This document shows, one piece after another, positions 34,620-45,033 of a stretch of 64,000 nucleotides of DNA. The translations under genes were made by a program, and so were the position numbers. The notes beneath the pieces are model-generated. The model worked only from the letters and a program-made list of their open reading frames with translations, had not been told where the DNA came from and searched no databases. The number at the start of each line of letters is the position of its first letter. Within the stretch, counting starts at the first letter, position 1. Source of the DNA: Bacillus wiedmannii (lineage in GTDB: Bacteria; Bacillota; Bacilli; Bacillales; Bacillaceae_G); contig NZ_LOBC01000017.1 in assembly GCF_001583695.1 (NCBI RefSeq), positions 310,001 through 374,000 on the forward strand, read 5' to 3'.

Positions 34620-35936
34620 TTAATATACAGATGTATTATTTTCTGACGTATTTTCTAAAATTTCTTTTACACGTCCTAAGAACTTACCACAAATTAAGCC
34701 ATCTAGTACACGGTGATCAAGTGATAAACATAAGTTAACCATGTCGCGAGCACCGAACATACCATTATCCATAATTACTGGGCGTTTTACAATTGATTCA
34801 ACTTGTAAAATAGCCGCTTGTGGATAATTAATAATACCCATAGATTGAACAGAACCGAATGATCCTGTGTTATTAATTGTAAATGTTCCACCTTGCATTT
34901 CGTCCGCTTTTAACGATTTCGTACGTACTTTTCCTGCAAGCTCTGTAATTTCACGAGCGATACCTTTAATCGTCTTCTCATCCGCGTGTTTAATTACTGG
35001 TACAAATAGTTCGTCCTCTGTTGCAACAGCGATAGAAAGGTTAATATCTTTCTTCTGAACGATCTTATCGCCAGCCCACATTGAATTGATTTGAGGATAC
35101 TCTTTTAACGCTTGCGCTACTGCTTTTACGAAGAAAGCAAAGAACGTTAAATTAAAGCCTTCGCGCTTTTTGAAATCACCTTTAATTGAATTACGGTATG
35201 ACACAAGGTTTGTCACATCTACTTCAATCATCATCCAAGCATGTGGTGCTTCGTGTTTACTACGTAACATGTTCGCTGCAATTGCTTTACGCACACCTGT
35301 TACTGGAATTTCGATATCGCCAGGCATTGTTGGTACAGAAACTGGTTTTGCAGCTTCTACTTTTTGTGCTACTGGCTCTGCTTTTGGTGCTTCTGGACGC
35401 GCTTCTACTACTGCTGCTACCGCTTCCTCTTTCTTCGCACCTGCTTGCGGAATATTTCCAGATTCCACTAGCTTTAAAATATCTTTACGAGTGATACGGC
35501 CATTTGCTCCCGTACCTTCTACTAAATCTAAATCAACATTATGCTCACCTGCAAGTTTTAAAACAGCTGGTGAAAAACGTGGTTTTCCATCAGTTGGTTG
35601 TTTTACTTTCGGTGCTTTTTCAGACGTAGCTACTTCTGACTTTGGTTCTTCTTTTGTTTTTTCCTCAACAGCTGTCGCTGCTACTTCATCTGCGCCTTCT
35701 ACTTGAATAACACAAACTACTTCACCTACAGCTAACGTCTCACCTTCACCAGCAATTAATTCTTTCACAATACCAGTGAAAGAAGATGGTACTTCAGCAT
35801 TTACTTTATCAGTCATTACTTCTGCAAGTGGATCATACTTGTTTACATGATCGCCAACATTAACGAGCCATTTACTAATTGTACCCTCTGTAACGCTCTC
35901 CCCGAGCTGAGGCATTGTGATATTTTCTACAGCCAT
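34620..35936 (-). CDS. bkdB: branched-chain alpha-keto acid dehydrogenase E2 (lipoamide acyltransferase)
   Basis: 438 residues. Domains in order: lipoyl domain with VMTDKVNAEVPS (lipoylated Lys near 44), Ala/Pro/Glu-rich linker, E1/E3-binding domain (RFSPAVLKLAGEHNVDLDLV, NGRITRKDI), a second linker, and the acyltransferase catalytic domain ending with LSLDHRVLDG (active-site His). It moves branched acyl groups from E1 to CoA, producing isobutyryl-, isovaleryl- and 2-methylbutyryl-CoA. Last gene of the operon, directly after bkdAB. Confidence 0.95.
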   Translation of the reverse strand: MAVENITMPQLGESVTEGTISKWLVNVGDHVNKYDPLAEVMTDKVNAEVPSSFTGIVKELIAGEGETLAVGEVVCVIQVEGADEVAATAVEEKTKEEPKSEVATSEKAPKVKQPTDGKPRFSPAVLKLAGEHNVDLDLVEGTGANGRITRKDILKLVESGNIPQAGAKKEEAVAAVVEARPEAPKAEPVAQKVEAAKPVSVPTMPGDIEIPVTGVRKAIAANMLRSKHEAPHAWMMIEVDVTNLVSYRNSIKGDFKKREGFNLTFFAFFVKAVAQALKEYPQINSMWAGDKIVQKKDINLSIAVATEDELFVPVIKHADEKTIKGIAREITELAGKVRTKSLKADEMQGGTFTINNTGSFGSVQSMGIINYPQAAILQVESIVKRPVIMDNGMFGARDMVNLCLSLDHRVLDGLICGKFLGRVKEILENTSENNTSVY

Positions 35937-35951
35937 GTATAGTCCCCCCGA

Positions 35952-36935
35952 TTAAAATTCCGCAAGTTCACGCATTGCTTTTTCAACTTTATCTGGATTT
36001 ACCATAAAGAATTTTTCCATTGTTGGTGCATATGGCATTGCTGGAACGTCTGGACCCGCAAGACGTGCGATTGGCGCATCTAAATCAAACAGACAGTTTT
36101 CAGCAATAATTGCTGCCACTTCACTTATAATACTTCCTTCTTTATTGTCCTCTGTTACAAGAAGAACTTTACCTGTTTTAGAAGCTGCTTCAATGATTGC
36201 TTCTTTATCTAATGGATATACAGTACGTAAATCAAGAACATGTGCAGAGATGCCATCTTGCGCTAACTTTTCAGCTGCTTGAAGAGCAAAGTGAACACAT
36301 AATCCGTACGTGATAACAGTAATATCATCACCTTCGCGTTTTACATCTGCTTTTCCGATTGGTAATACGTAATCATCCTCTGGCACTTCACCTTTAATTA
36401 AGCGATATGCACGCTTATGCTCAAAGAATAATACTGGATCTTCATCACGAATTGCTGCTTTTAATAAACCTTTTGCATCATACGGTGTAGAAGGAATGAC
36501 AATTTTTAAACCTGGTTGGTTCGCAAACATCGCTTCCACAGATTGTGAATGATACAATGCACCGTGAACACCGCCGCCAAATGGCGCACGAATTGTAACT
36601 GGACAAGTCCAATCGTTATTAGAACGATAACGAATTTTTGCTGCCTCAGAAACAATTTGGTTTACTGCTGGCATGATGAAATCAGCAAACTGCATTTCAG
36701 CGATTGGACGCATACCATACATTGCCGCACCAATTGCTACCCCAGCAATTGCAGATTCTGCAAGCGGTGCATCAAGCGCACGATCTTCACCAAATTGATC
36801 ATATAATCCGTGTGTCGCTTTAAATACGCCACCTTTTTTACCAACATCTTCACCTAAAACAAATACTTTCTCATCGCGTTCCATTTCTTCGCGCATTGCT
36901 AATGTAATAGCATCAATATAAGACATTACAGCCAT
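35952..36935 (-). CDS. bkdAB: branched-chain alpha-keto acid dehydrogenase E1 beta
   Basis: 327 residues, usual E1-beta length. FVLGEDVGKKGGVFKATHGL near residue 24, EMQFADFIMPAVNQIVSEA, APFGGGVHGALYHSQS and a C-terminal ARLAGPDVPAMPYAPTMEK match the family. With BkdAA it forms the thiamine-diphosphate decarboxylase that acts on keto acids from Leu, Ile and Val. GGGGGGAACG precedes the ATG; 16 bases separate it from bkdB. Confidence 0.95.
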   Translation of the reverse strand: MAVMSYIDAITLAMREEMERDEKVFVLGEDVGKKGGVFKATHGLYDQFGEDRALDAPLAESAIAGVAIGAAMYGMRPIAEMQFADFIMPAVNQIVSEAAKIRYRSNNDWTCPVTIRAPFGGGVHGALYHSQSVEAMFANQPGLKIVIPSTPYDAKGLLKAAIRDEDPVLFFEHKRAYRLIKGEVPEDDYVLPIGKADVKREGDDITVITYGLCVHFALQAAEKLAQDGISAHVLDLRTVYPLDKEAIIEAASKTGKVLLVTEDNKEGSIISEVAAIIAENCLFDLDAPIARLAGPDVPAMPYAPTMEKFFMVNPDKVEKAMRELAEF

Positions 36936-36948
36936 GAAACGTTCCCCC

Positions 36949-37950
36949 CTATTCTGCGTATACGTGCTTCAATGCATCTTCAGGTGCTGCATACGGAGCA
37001 TTTTCTGCATATTCTGTTGCTTCATTTACGATATGCATAATTTCGTCTAACATTTGTTTTTCAAATTCCTCAGTTAACACGCCAGCTTCTTTTAAATAAG
37101 CTGCAAATGTTATGATTGAATCTTTTTTCTTTGCTTCTTCTACTTCTTCTTTATCACGATAAACACGATCATCGTCGTCACTAGAATGTGCTGTTAAACG
37201 ATATGATACTGTTTCAATTAAAGTTGGGCCTTCACCACGACGGCCGCGGTCTGCTGCCTCTTTTACAGCTTTATATACTGCAAGTGGATCGTTTCCGTCT
37301 ATTGTATATCCAGGCATTCCGTAACCAATTGCACGGTCTGATACGTTTTTACATGCTAATTGTTTTTCAACTGGAATAGAGATTGCGTATTTATTATTTT
37401 CACACATGAAAATAACAGGTAGTTTGTGTACACCAGCAAAGTTTGCCCCTTCATGGAAGTCACCTTGGTTTGAAGAACCTTCTCCAAATGTAACGAACGT
37501 TACTAAATCTTTCTTTTCCATTTTTCCAGCTAATGCAATACCAACTGCATGTGGTACTTGCGTTGTTACTGGAGATGATCCTGTCACAATACGATTTTTC
37601 TTTTGACCGAAGTGACCAGGCATTTGACGACCACCAGAGTTTGGATCTCCAGCTTTCGCGAAAGCAGACAACATAAGCTCTTTAGCCGTCATACCGAACG
37701 CTAGTACAACACCCATATCACGGTAGTATGGTAATGCATAATCTTTCTCTCTATCAAGAGCGAATGCTGCTCCAACTTGTGCAGCCTCTTGTCCTTGACA
37801 AGAAATTACGAATGGAATTTTACCCGCACGGTTTAATAACCACATACGTTCGTCGATTTTACGTGCAAGTAACATCGTACGGAACATTTCTAATACTTGC
37901 TCATCACTTAAGCCAAGCTCTTCATGGCGCTTTTCTTTTACTTCTGCCAT
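36949..37950 (-). CDS. bkdAA: branched-chain alpha-keto acid dehydrogenase E1 alpha
   Basis: 333 residues. The TPP-binding region FGEGSSNQGDFHEGANFAGV leading to ENNKYAIS (GDG-type motif here as GEGSSNQGD) and the phosphorylation-loop-like YRLTAHSSDDDDRVYR are visible. RQMPGHFGQKKNRIV contributes to the active site. It pairs with the downstream beta subunit; order E1-alpha, E1-beta, E2 follows lpdV, as in Bacillus. Confidence 0.95.
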   Translation of the reverse strand: MAEVKEKRHEELGLSDEQVLEMFRTMLLARKIDERMWLLNRAGKIPFVISCQGQEAAQVGAAFALDREKDYALPYYRDMGVVLAFGMTAKELMLSAFAKAGDPNSGGRQMPGHFGQKKNRIVTGSSPVTTQVPHAVGIALAGKMEKKDLVTFVTFGEGSSNQGDFHEGANFAGVHKLPVIFMCENNKYAISIPVEKQLACKNVSDRAIGYGMPGYTIDGNDPLAVYKAVKEAADRGRRGEGPTLIETVSYRLTAHSSDDDDRVYRDKEEVEEAKKKDSIITFAAYLKEAGVLTEEFEKQMLDEIMHIVNEATEYAENAPYAAPEDALKHVYAE

Positions 37951-37977
37951 TTTTCATAACCTCCTAAATCCACATTT

Positions 37978-39399
37978 TTATGCGTGTAACGCTTTTCCAT
38001 CTACAGCTAATGCCGCTTCACCAATCGCCTCAGATAATGATGGATGCGGATGAATTGTATGTGCTACTTCCCACGGTGTTGCATCAAGTACTCTTGCAAG
38101 ACCAGCTTCAGAAATCATATCTGTTACATGTGGTCCAATCATATGAACACCAAGAATGTCATTTGTTTCTTCATCAACTACAAGTTTTACGAAACCATCT
38201 GATTCGCCGTATACAAGTGCTTTTCCGATTGCCCGGAATGAGAACTTACCTACTTTTAACTTATAGCCTTTTTCTTTCGCTTCTTGTTCTGTTAAACCGA
38301 CAGAAGCAACTTCTGGACTGCTATATACGCATTTTGATACCATAGAGTAATCAATTGGTGTAACTTCTTTACCAGCAATATGTTCTACTGCAACAATTCC
38401 TTCATGAGAAGCAACGTGAGCAAGTTGTAAGCCGCCGATTACATCTCCGATTGCGTAAATATGAGATTCTTTCGTTTGATAAAACTCATTTGTTTGAATG
38501 TATCCTTTTTCCACAACGATATCCGTATTCTCTAAACCAATATTTTGCGTATTGGCTTGTCTTCCTACAGATACAAGCATTTTTTCTGCTTTAAATTCTT
38601 TATTCTCACCGTTATGTTCAGCTTGAATTGTTACTCCGTTATCTTTTACCAATGTTTCTGGTAATACTTTTGCACCAGTTACCACTTTAATACCTTTTTT
38701 CTTGAATAGACGTTGCATTTCTTTTGAAACGTCCTGATCTTCTAGTGGTAATATCGTTTTCGCATACTCTAATACTGTAACTTCTACACCGAAGTCAGCA
38801 AGCATAGATGCCCACTCAATACCGATTACACCGCCACCAACGATAATAATTGAGCTAGGAAGCGTTTCCATTTTTAGGGCATGATCGGAAGACATTACAT
38901 ACTCTCCGTCTAATTCTAAACCTGGTAATGAATTCGGACGAGAACCTGTTGCAACAAGTACATTTTTTGGAATTAACATTTCATTCTCTTCTCCACTTGC
39001 AAGTTCAACTGAAATTGTCCCTGGCATTGGAGAGAAAATAGATGGGCCAAGAATACGGCCGATACCTTCAAACACATCAATTTTACCTTGTTTCATTAAG
39101 TGTTGAACACCTTTATGAAGTTGCGTTACAATCTTCTCTTTACGCTCTTGCACTTTCGCAAAGTTTAGTTCTACATTACTTGCAATAACTCCGAACTCTT
39201 CGCTTTTTTTAGCAGTTGCGTATACTTCCGCACTACGTAAAAGAGCTTTACTAGGAATACATCCTTTGTGCAAACAAGTACCACCAAGATTTTCTTTTTC
39301 AACAAGTGCAGTTTTTAAACCTAGTTGTGATGCTCGAATAGCAGCAACATATCCACCAGTACCGCCGCCAACGATGACTAAATCATATTCTCTTGCCAT
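37978..39399 (-). CDS. lpdV: dihydrolipoyl dehydrogenase of the branched-chain complex (E3)
   Basis: 473 residues. FAD-binding GGGTGGYVAAIRASQLG near residue 11, redox-active CLHKGC (about 43-48), NAD-binding IIVGGGVIGIEWAS near 178, YAIGDVIGG, and the catalytic HPHPSLSEAIGEAAL at the C-terminus. It reoxidises the dihydrolipoyl groups of BkdB. Located between buk and bkdAA, so it is the dedicated bkd E3 rather than the pyruvate complex enzyme. Confidence 0.95.
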   Translation of the reverse strand: MAREYDLVIVGGGTGGYVAAIRASQLGLKTALVEKENLGGTCLHKGCIPSKALLRSAEVYATAKKSEEFGVIASNVELNFAKVQERKEKIVTQLHKGVQHLMKQGKIDVFEGIGRILGPSIFSPMPGTISVELASGEENEMLIPKNVLVATGSRPNSLPGLELDGEYVMSSDHALKMETLPSSIIIVGGGVIGIEWASMLADFGVEVTVLEYAKTILPLEDQDVSKEMQRLFKKKGIKVVTGAKVLPETLVKDNGVTIQAEHNGENKEFKAEKMLVSVGRQANTQNIGLENTDIVVEKGYIQTNEFYQTKESHIYAIGDVIGGLQLAHVASHEGIVAVEHIAGKEVTPIDYSMVSKCVYSSPEVASVGLTEQEAKEKGYKLKVGKFSFRAIGKALVYGESDGFVKLVVDEETNDILGVHMIGPHVTDMISEAGLARVLDATPWEVAHTIHPHPSLSEAIGEAALAVDGKALHA

Positions 39400-39403
39400 T
39401 ATC

Positions 39404-40507
39404 TCAACCCCTAGCTACTGTTTGTTTTTCTCGTACAACATACTCTTTCGGCGCTTCTTCTTCACGTAATACACGAAGTGCTCCTTCTGCTAATGCTTGT
39501 AATTCATCTTCCCCTGGATGTACGATAACATCTGCAATCCAGTCAACACGTTCTTTTATTTCATCAACAAGAATTTTACTGTACGCAAGTCCACCAGTTA
39601 AAACGATTGCATCAATTTTCCCGTGAAGTACAGCGCTAGCTCCGCCAATCTCTTTTGCAACTTGATATGCCATTGCTTTATAAATAAGAGTTGCTTCCGG
39701 ATCACCTTTTTCAACCATTTGTTCTACTTTGATCGCATCATTTGTACCGATTAGGCTTACAAGTCCACCTTGTCCAACAAGTTTTTTAACCATTTCGTCA
39801 CGGTAATACTCACCAGAGAAACACATCTCCACTAATTGCCCTACCGGTACTGTACCCGCACGCTCTGGACTAAATGGGCCTTCTCCGTTTAAACCGTTAT
39901 TCACATCAATAACTTTTCCTTTTTTATGAGCACCAACTGTAATACCGCCACCCATATGTGTAACTAATAAATTTAAATCCTCGTATTTGTGATTTAATTC
40001 TTCAGCCACTTTACGAGCAACTGCTTTTTGGTTTAATGCATGGAAAATACTTTTACGTTCCATACCAGCAATACCACTTATACGAGCAACCGGCTCCATT
40101 TCATCTACAACGACAGGATCTACTATAAATGCCGGAATATTTAATCCAGAAGCGATTTCATATGCTAAAATGCCTCCAAGGTTTGAAGCATGATGACCGC
40201 TAAACCCATTTTTCAAATCTTCTAACATCGAATCGTTTACTGTGTATGTTCCGCCTTCGATTGGACGAAGTAATCCCCCACGTCCACAAACTGCGTTTAA
40301 CTTTGAAATGTTAATACCGTGAGAATGTAGAACTTCTAAAATCGTTTCTTTGCGAAACTCATATTGATCGATAATTCTCTTATATTTTCCAATTTGTTCT
40401 TCGTCATGACGAATAGTTTCTTCTAAAACGGGCCTTTCATTATCAAAAACACCAATTTTTGTGGATGTACTACCCGGATTAATAACAAGAATTCGATTTA
40501 AAGACAC
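39404..40507 (-). CDS. buk: butyrate kinase
   Basis: 367 residues from the GTG at 40505-40507, with GGAGGTAGCAACA in front; the longer frame to 40534 lies inside the intercistronic hairpin region. Acetokinase-family motifs: [13 protein letters not shown] at the N-terminus, [16 protein letters not shown] and ALTGGLAYS-like [14 protein letters not shown]. It interconverts butyryl- or branched acyl-phosphate and ATP, working with Ptb to recover ATP from acyl-CoAs. It starts after bcd and precedes lpdV by four bases. Confidence 0.94.
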   Translation of the reverse strand: MSLNRILVINPGSTSTKIGVFDNERPVLEETIRHDEEQIGKYKRIIDQYEFRKETILEVLHSHGINISKLNAVCGRGGLLRPIEGGTYTVNDSMLEDLKNGFSGHHASNLGGILAYEIASGLNIPAFIVDPVVVDEMEPVARISGIAGMERKSIFHALNQKAVARKVAEELNHKYEDLNLLVTHMGGGITVGAHKKGKVIDVNNGLNGEGPFSPERAGTVPVGQLVEMCFSGEYYRDEMVKKLVGQGGLVSLIGTNDAIKVEQMVEKGDPEATLIYKAMAYQVAKEIGGASAVLHGKIDAIVLTGGLAYSKILVDEIKERVDWIADVIVHPGEDELQALAEGALRVLREEEAPKEYVVREKQTVARG

Positions 40508-40531
40508 TGTTGCTACCTCCACTAATAAATT

Positions 40532-40574
40532 CAAAAGGAGGTGGAAACCTCATAAGAGGTAACCACACCTTTTG
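40532..40574 (-). repeat. intercistronic hairpin between bcd and buk
   Basis: CAAAAGGAGGTGGAAACCTC (40532-40551) and GAGGTAACCACACCTTTTG (40556-40574) form a long imperfect stem around ATAA. There is no T-run on the minus strand, so it is more likely an RNA processing or stability element, or a partial attenuator, than a terminator. Confidence 0.65.
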
Positions 40575-40594
40575 TAAAAGTAATATATGAATGA

Positions 40595-41695
40595 TTAGCG
40601 ACGGCTAATAATGTCGTGACCGTTGCGTAAGTATGTGCTACGAGAGTTTTTCAAGCTTGCAATGCGCTCTTCAGCTAAACGATCTGCTGCTACATAAGTT
40701 GCAATGCCATCGCGTTTTGAAATTTCGATTACTTTTGCAATTGTGTCATAAATAGACTCAACACGTTTTAGTGCACGTTCTCTATTGTATCCATATAATT
40801 CGTCTGCTACGTTAATTACACCACCAGCATTAATAACATAGTCTGGTGCGTATACAATACCCATTTCATGAATCATGTCGCCGTGACGATTTTCTTTTAA
40901 TTGGTTATTTGCAGAACCTGCGATTACTTTTGCTTTAAGTTGTGGAATAGTTTCGTCATTAACTGTTGCGCCTAATGCACATGGTGCGTAAATATCACAT
41001 TCAACACCGTAAATTTCATTTGGCTCAACTGCTGATGCACCGAATTCTTCTACCGCGCGTTGTACAGCTTCTTTATTAATATCTGTAACGATTAATTTTG
41101 CTCCTTCAGCATGTAAATGTTTGCATAGGTGATACGCTACGTTACCAACACCTTGAACAGCAATTACTTTTCCTTCTAAATTATCAGTACCGAAAGCCTC
41201 TTTCGCAGCTGCTTTCATACCACGATAAACACCGTATGCAGTTACTGGAGATGGGTTACCAGAAGAACCGAATGATGGTGAAATACCTGTTACAAAATCA
41301 GTTTCTTCGTGAATAATATCCATATCATCTACTGTTGTACCAACATCTTCAGCTGTAATGTAACGTCCGTTTAGTCCTTGAATGTATCGTCCTAATGCAC
41401 GGAACATCGCTTCGCTCTTATCTTTACGTGGATCACCGATAATTACTGTTTTCGCACCACCTAAGTTTAAGCCGGCTGCTGCGTTTTTGTATGTCATCCC
41501 TTTTGCAAGACGCAATGCATCTTCAATCGCCGCTTCTTCAGAATCATATGTCCACATTCTTGTTCCACCAAGAGCTGGTCCAAGTGTTGTATCATGAATT
41601 GCGATGATTGCTTTTAAACCAGATTCTTTATCTTGACAAAATACTACTTGCTCATAATCATATTTTTCTAAGTATTCGAAGATTTCTAATGTCAT
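40595..41695 (-). CDS. bcd: leucine dehydrogenase
   Basis: 366 residues. It deaminates leucine, isoleucine and valine oxidatively with NAD+, supplying keto acids to the Bkd complex. The glycine-rich catalytic motif [15 protein letters not shown] (about residues 74-88, with catalytic Lys upstream in [12 protein letters not shown]), the Rossmann [17 protein letters not shown] (about 170) and the C-terminal [11 protein letters not shown] are typical. Second gene of the operon, 34 bases after ptb. Confidence 0.95.
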   Translation of the reverse strand: MTLEIFEYLEKYDYEQVVFCQDKESGLKAIIAIHDTTLGPALGGTRMWTYDSEEAAIEDALRLAKGMTYKNAAAGLNLGGAKTVIIGDPRKDKSEAMFRALGRYIQGLNGRYITAEDVGTTVDDMDIIHEETDFVTGISPSFGSSGNPSPVTAYGVYRGMKAAAKEAFGTDNLEGKVIAVQGVGNVAYHLCKHLHAEGAKLIVTDINKEAVQRAVEEFGASAVEPNEIYGVECDIYAPCALGATVNDETIPQLKAKVIAGSANNQLKENRHGDMIHEMGIVYAPDYVINAGGVINVADELYGYNRERALKRVESIYDTIAKVIEISKRDGIATYVAADRLAEERIASLKNSRSTYLRNGHDIISRR

Positions 41696-41729
41696 TGTCG
41701 TTTCCCCCTAGTGTTTTACCCTGTTTGGT

Positions 41730-42629
41730 TTATTTTGAAGCAGTCGTAACTGCCAATGCTAATGAATATACTTTTGTTTCTGCTGAATCAGCACGAGATG
41801 TTAAAACAATCGGTGCTTTTGCGCCAGCAATCATAGCTCCTACTTTTGCATCCGCAAAGTATACGAGTGATTTGTATAGCACATTTCCAGCTTCAATCGT
41901 TGGGACGAGTAAAATGTCTGCTTTACCTGCTACATCACTTACTATGCCTTTATGTTCTGCTGCAATTTGTGATACTGCATTATCTAAAGCAAGTGGTCCA
42001 TCAACGACACAATTTTTAATTTGTCCGCGGCGATTCATTTGAGTTAACATCGCGGCATCAATTGTCGCTTGCATCGCAGGATTCACAACCTCTACTGCTG
42101 CAATTGGTGCTACCTTTGGCAAATCTATTCCTATTGCCTGGGCAACTTCTACAGTATTCTGTATAATAGCAGCTTTTTGTGTTACATCAGGTGCAATGTT
42201 CATCGCTGCATCCGTAACAAAGATAAGACGATCGTAATTTGGAACTTCAAATGCTGCAACGTGTGAAAGTGCGCTACCTTTACGAAGTCCCCACTCTTTA
42301 TTTAATACAGCTTTCAAAATATTTGCTGTTGGGATGTTTCCCTTCATAAGCACATCTGCTTCGCCATTTCTTACAGCTTTAACAGAAAGTTCTGCAGCCT
42401 CAGCACTTGACGCTGCTGCAATCACTTCAATGTGTTCTGAAGTTTGTAAACCATGTTCTTGTAGCATCCCCATTATTTTTTCTTGATTTCCATATAGACG
42501 AAATTGAGCTAGCTGTAATTTAATTGCTTTCGCTACAGCTTCAATTACTTCATGATCTTCAGCTACTGCTACAGCCACAGTTTTTTTAGGCTGTCCTGCT
42601 GCTTGATCAATTAAGTGTTCTAACTTCAT
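41730..42629 (-). CDS. ptb: phosphate butyryltransferase
   Basis: 299 residues. It converts butyryl- or branched-chain acyl-CoA plus phosphate to the acyl-phosphate. It resembles phosphotransacetylase/PTB enzymes: GEADVLMKGNIPTANILKAVL near 100, FVTDAAMNIAPD near 148, and GNVLYKSLVYFADAKVGAMIAGAKAPIVLTSRADSAETK at the end of the fold. First gene after the sigma-54 promoter at 42673-42689; AAAGGG precedes the ATG. Confidence 0.94.
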   Translation of the reverse strand: MKLEHLIDQAAGQPKKTVAVAVAEDHEVIEAVAKAIKLQLAQFRLYGNQEKIMGMLQEHGLQTSEHIEVIAAASSAEAAELSVKAVRNGEADVLMKGNIPTANILKAVLNKEWGLRKGSALSHVAAFEVPNYDRLIFVTDAAMNIAPDVTQKAAIIQNTVEVAQAIGIDLPKVAPIAAVEVVNPAMQATIDAAMLTQMNRRGQIKNCVVDGPLALDNAVSQIAAEHKGIVSDVAGKADILLVPTIEAGNVLYKSLVYFADAKVGAMIAGAKAPIVLTSRADSAETKVYSLALAVTTASK

Positions 42630-42672
42630 ATTTTGTAATCAACCCTTTCCGTCGTCCCTCGTCTATTTATAA

Positions 42673-42689
42673 AGCAAATACCGTGCCAA
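42673..42689 (-). promoter_or_regulatory. sigma-54 (SigL) promoter of the bkd operon
   Basis: The minus strand reads TTGGCACGGTATTTGCT, a near-perfect -24/-12 promoter (TGGCAC-N5-TTGC), 44 bases before ptb and just downstream of the gene for a sigma-54 activator. It should need SigL and BkdR. Confidence 0.93.
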
Positions 42690-42797
42690 CTTTCAAAAGT
42701 GGTCTTACCAATAATGAAAACGCATTCAAAATGCAGTAAAATCAATACTTTGGAAAATAACAAAACATTCTGTCTTGTTATGTCGCTTTTTGTATAC

Positions 42798-42834
42798 CAT
42801 GCAATAAATTGCACGGTACGCAATTTATTGCATG
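42798..42834. promoter_or_regulatory. 15-bp perfect palindrome, candidate BkdR upstream activating site
   Basis: CATGCAATAAATTGC (42798-42812) and GCAATTTATTGCATG (42820-42834) are exact reverse complements 7 bases apart, about 110-160 bp upstream of the sigma-54 promoter, the usual distance for enhancer-binding proteins. It overlaps the last codons of bkdR. It lacks a T-run, so a terminator is less likely. Each half is itself nearly palindromic, as for Fis-type operators. Confidence 0.6.
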
Positions 42835-44897
42835 CTATTTTTTGCACAGTCATACTTTTCTAGCTTGTAATATAAATTTCGAACCGAAATTCCTAATGCT
42901 CTTGCGGTTTTTGTTTTATTTCCATCAAACCTCTCTAAACATTCATGAATGATATGCCCTTCAAACTCTGTCACTAATTGTTCAAGTGGCTTTTCTTCTA
43001 ATTCAGGTAATAAGTTATTTTGTTTTACCTCAGTCTGCTCTTCTGTATGTAAAGGTGGTAAATGATGGACATCAATATATATTTCGTTATAATTCATAAA
43101 GATAATAGCTCGTCCTAAAATGTTTTCAAGCTCCCTCACATTTCCTGGCCATTCATATGATTGTAAATATGAAATAGCCGAATCAGTGAGCCCCTCTACA
43201 TTCCGACCATAATCTTGGTTAATTTTTTGAATCAATCTGTCTGCAATTGCCGGTATATCTCCTTTTCGCTGACGAAGAGACGGAATGTGAATTGGAATTT
43301 TATTTAATCGATAATATAAATCCTCTCTAAACTCTCCTTCTAGAATGCCCCTTTCTAAATTCACATGTGTCGCTGCAATTACCCGGACATTTATAGGTAT
43401 CGCTTTCGTTCCACCAACTTTTACAATTTCTTTTTCTTGCAACACGCGAAGGAGTTTCGCTTGCGTATTTGCAGACAATTCTCCTATTTCATCTAAAAAG
43501 ATACTACCGTTATTCGCTTCCTCAAAAAAACCTCGTTTTCCGCCTCTTTTTGCTCCTGAGAATGCACCTTCCTCATAACCGAATAATTCACTTTCTAATA
43601 AAGTCTCGGAAATAGCAGCACAGTTTACCCGGACGAATTTATTATATTTTCGATTACTTCCATTATGAATTGCATGTGCAAACAATTCTTTACCCGTTCC
43701 AGATTCTCCGCGTAGTAATACTGTTGCTGGTGTATTCGCTCCAAGTTTCGCCTGTTCAATAGCGGCCGTTGTTTCATCTGAATTCCCGACAATGTCATCA
43801 AATGAATATTTCGCTTCTAACGTTCGAATAATTTGCCTTGCTCTATTCAATTCATTTGTTAACTTTTGAATTTCTGATACGTCACGAATTACACCAACGC
43901 TTCCTTTCAATATCCCATCCACTATAACTGGCGCTACGTTTACAATTACATCACGCTTCTTTTGTCCAATCTTCATATGTATTCCGCGTACCGCCCTACG
44001 CGTTCGAAGTACTTTCATATGCATACTTTCACCTTCTACAATATCAGTTGTAGCCGGTTTCCCAATAATGTCCTCTTCTGTTAAACCTGTTAATTTCGTA
44101 TAGGCAGGGTTAATTACTAATCCTCTTCCCTTTTCATCCACGACCGAAATTGCTTCCTCAGACGAGTTGATAATCGCCTCAAGTAACGTTTGAATCTCCT
44201 TTAAATCTGTAACTTCTTCCGCAAGATCTACAACCTCTGTTATATCTTTAAAAATCGCAAATGCTCCTTGTACCTCTCCTCCCTCTTTTAATATTGGAAT
44301 ACGGGTTGTAATAATTTTCTTTTCATTTTCTAATGTCAGTTCATAATTTACTTCTATTTGTTTCGTACGTATAATACGAAGCAACTTACTAGTCGGAATA
44401 ACTTCTAAAATATATTTCCCTACCGCATCTTCTTTTTTATATCCGATAATACGCTCTGCACTTTTATTAAATAGGCGGACTTGTCCCTCTCGATCAATCA
44501 CAATCATACCGTCATGCGTAGAATTTAAAATTAAATCCCCTTGCTGCGTCTGTTCTTCTAACTTTCCAATTAAACCTTCCTTCTCATGTGCTAATCTCGT
44601 AACAATTTTCGCAATATCACCTGGTATAAGAAGAGTATCTTTATGCTTTTTCTTTATTAAATCTTTATGTAAATCATCGTCACCCGTCATATCAAACATT
44701 ACATCAATATGCATAGAAAGAAACGGCGTTACACTCTCTCCAATTGTAACCCCATATTCCTTAGCCATTTGTAATCCCTTTGCTATCGGATTTATATCAA
44801 TAATTCCTATAATTTGAAATATATTTGAACTTTGTAACAGATTCAGCAGTGTACTACCACCTTCACCTGCACCAACAATTAAAACTTTTTGTTTCAT
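42825..44897 (-). CDS. bkdR: sigma-54-dependent activator BkdR
   Basis: 690 residues. N-terminal Rossmann-like segment [17 protein letters not shown] (about 4-20) forming a CoA- or nucleotide-binding-like region to about 120; two PAS domains (about 120-230 and 235-350); an AAA+ domain with Walker [12 protein letters not shown] (about 388), the sigma-54 contact loop [17 protein letters not shown], Walker [10 protein letters not shown]; and a Fis-type helix-turn-helix [20 protein letters not shown] at the end. It should activate the adjacent operon in response to branched-chain amino acids or keto acids. AGAGGAAG precedes the ATG. Confidence 0.94.
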   Translation of the reverse strand: MKQKVLIVGAGEGGSTLLNLLQSSNIFQIIGIIDINPIAKGLQMAKEYGVTIGESVTPFLSMHIDVMFDMTGDDDLHKDLIKKKHKDTLLIPGDIAKIVTRLAHEKEGLIGKLEEQTQQGDLILNSTHDGMIVIDREGQVRLFNKSAERIIGYKKEDAVGKYILEVIPTSKLLRIIRTKQIEVNYELTLENEKKIITTRIPILKEGGEVQGAFAIFKDITEVVDLAEEVTDLKEIQTLLEAIINSSEEAISVVDEKGRGLVINPAYTKLTGLTEEDIIGKPATTDIVEGESMHMKVLRTRRAVRGIHMKIGQKKRDVIVNVAPVIVDGILKGSVGVIRDVSEIQKLTNELNRARQIIRTLEAKYSFDDIVGNSDETTAAIEQAKLGANTPATVLLRGESGTGKELFAHAIHNGSNRKYNKFVRVNCAAISETLLESELFGYEEGAFSGAKRGGKRGFFEEANNGSIFLDEIGELSANTQAKLLRVLQEKEIVKVGGTKAIPINVRVIAATHVNLERGILEGEFREDLYYRLNKIPIHIPSLRQRKGDIPAIADRLIQKINQDYGRNVEGLTDSAISYLQSYEWPGNVRELENILGRAIIFMNYNEIYIDVHHLPPLHTEEQTEVKQNNLLPELEEKPLEQLVTEFEGHIIHECLERFDGNKTKTARALGISVRNLYYKLEKYDCAKNSMQ

Positions 44898-45033
44898 ATA
44901 TTACACTTCCTCTCGAAGTATCTCTGCAAAATTTTTCACACCCTTATCTTACTCGTTCAGCCCCCTCTTGACAAACCCCCTTTTCATATAACATCATTGA
45001 AATAAACAAAATAATCTGAAAAGGAGCGTTTAT

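Noticed and set aside
35170-35706. A 178-codon plus-strand frame antisense to bkdB
   Set aside because: It is the shadow of the Ala/Glu/Lys-rich linker of E2, giving low-complexity Ser/Phe/Thr text.
42798-42834. Palindrome at the end of bkdR as a terminator
   Set aside because: No T-run follows on the minus strand; position relative to the sigma-54 promoter favours an activator site.
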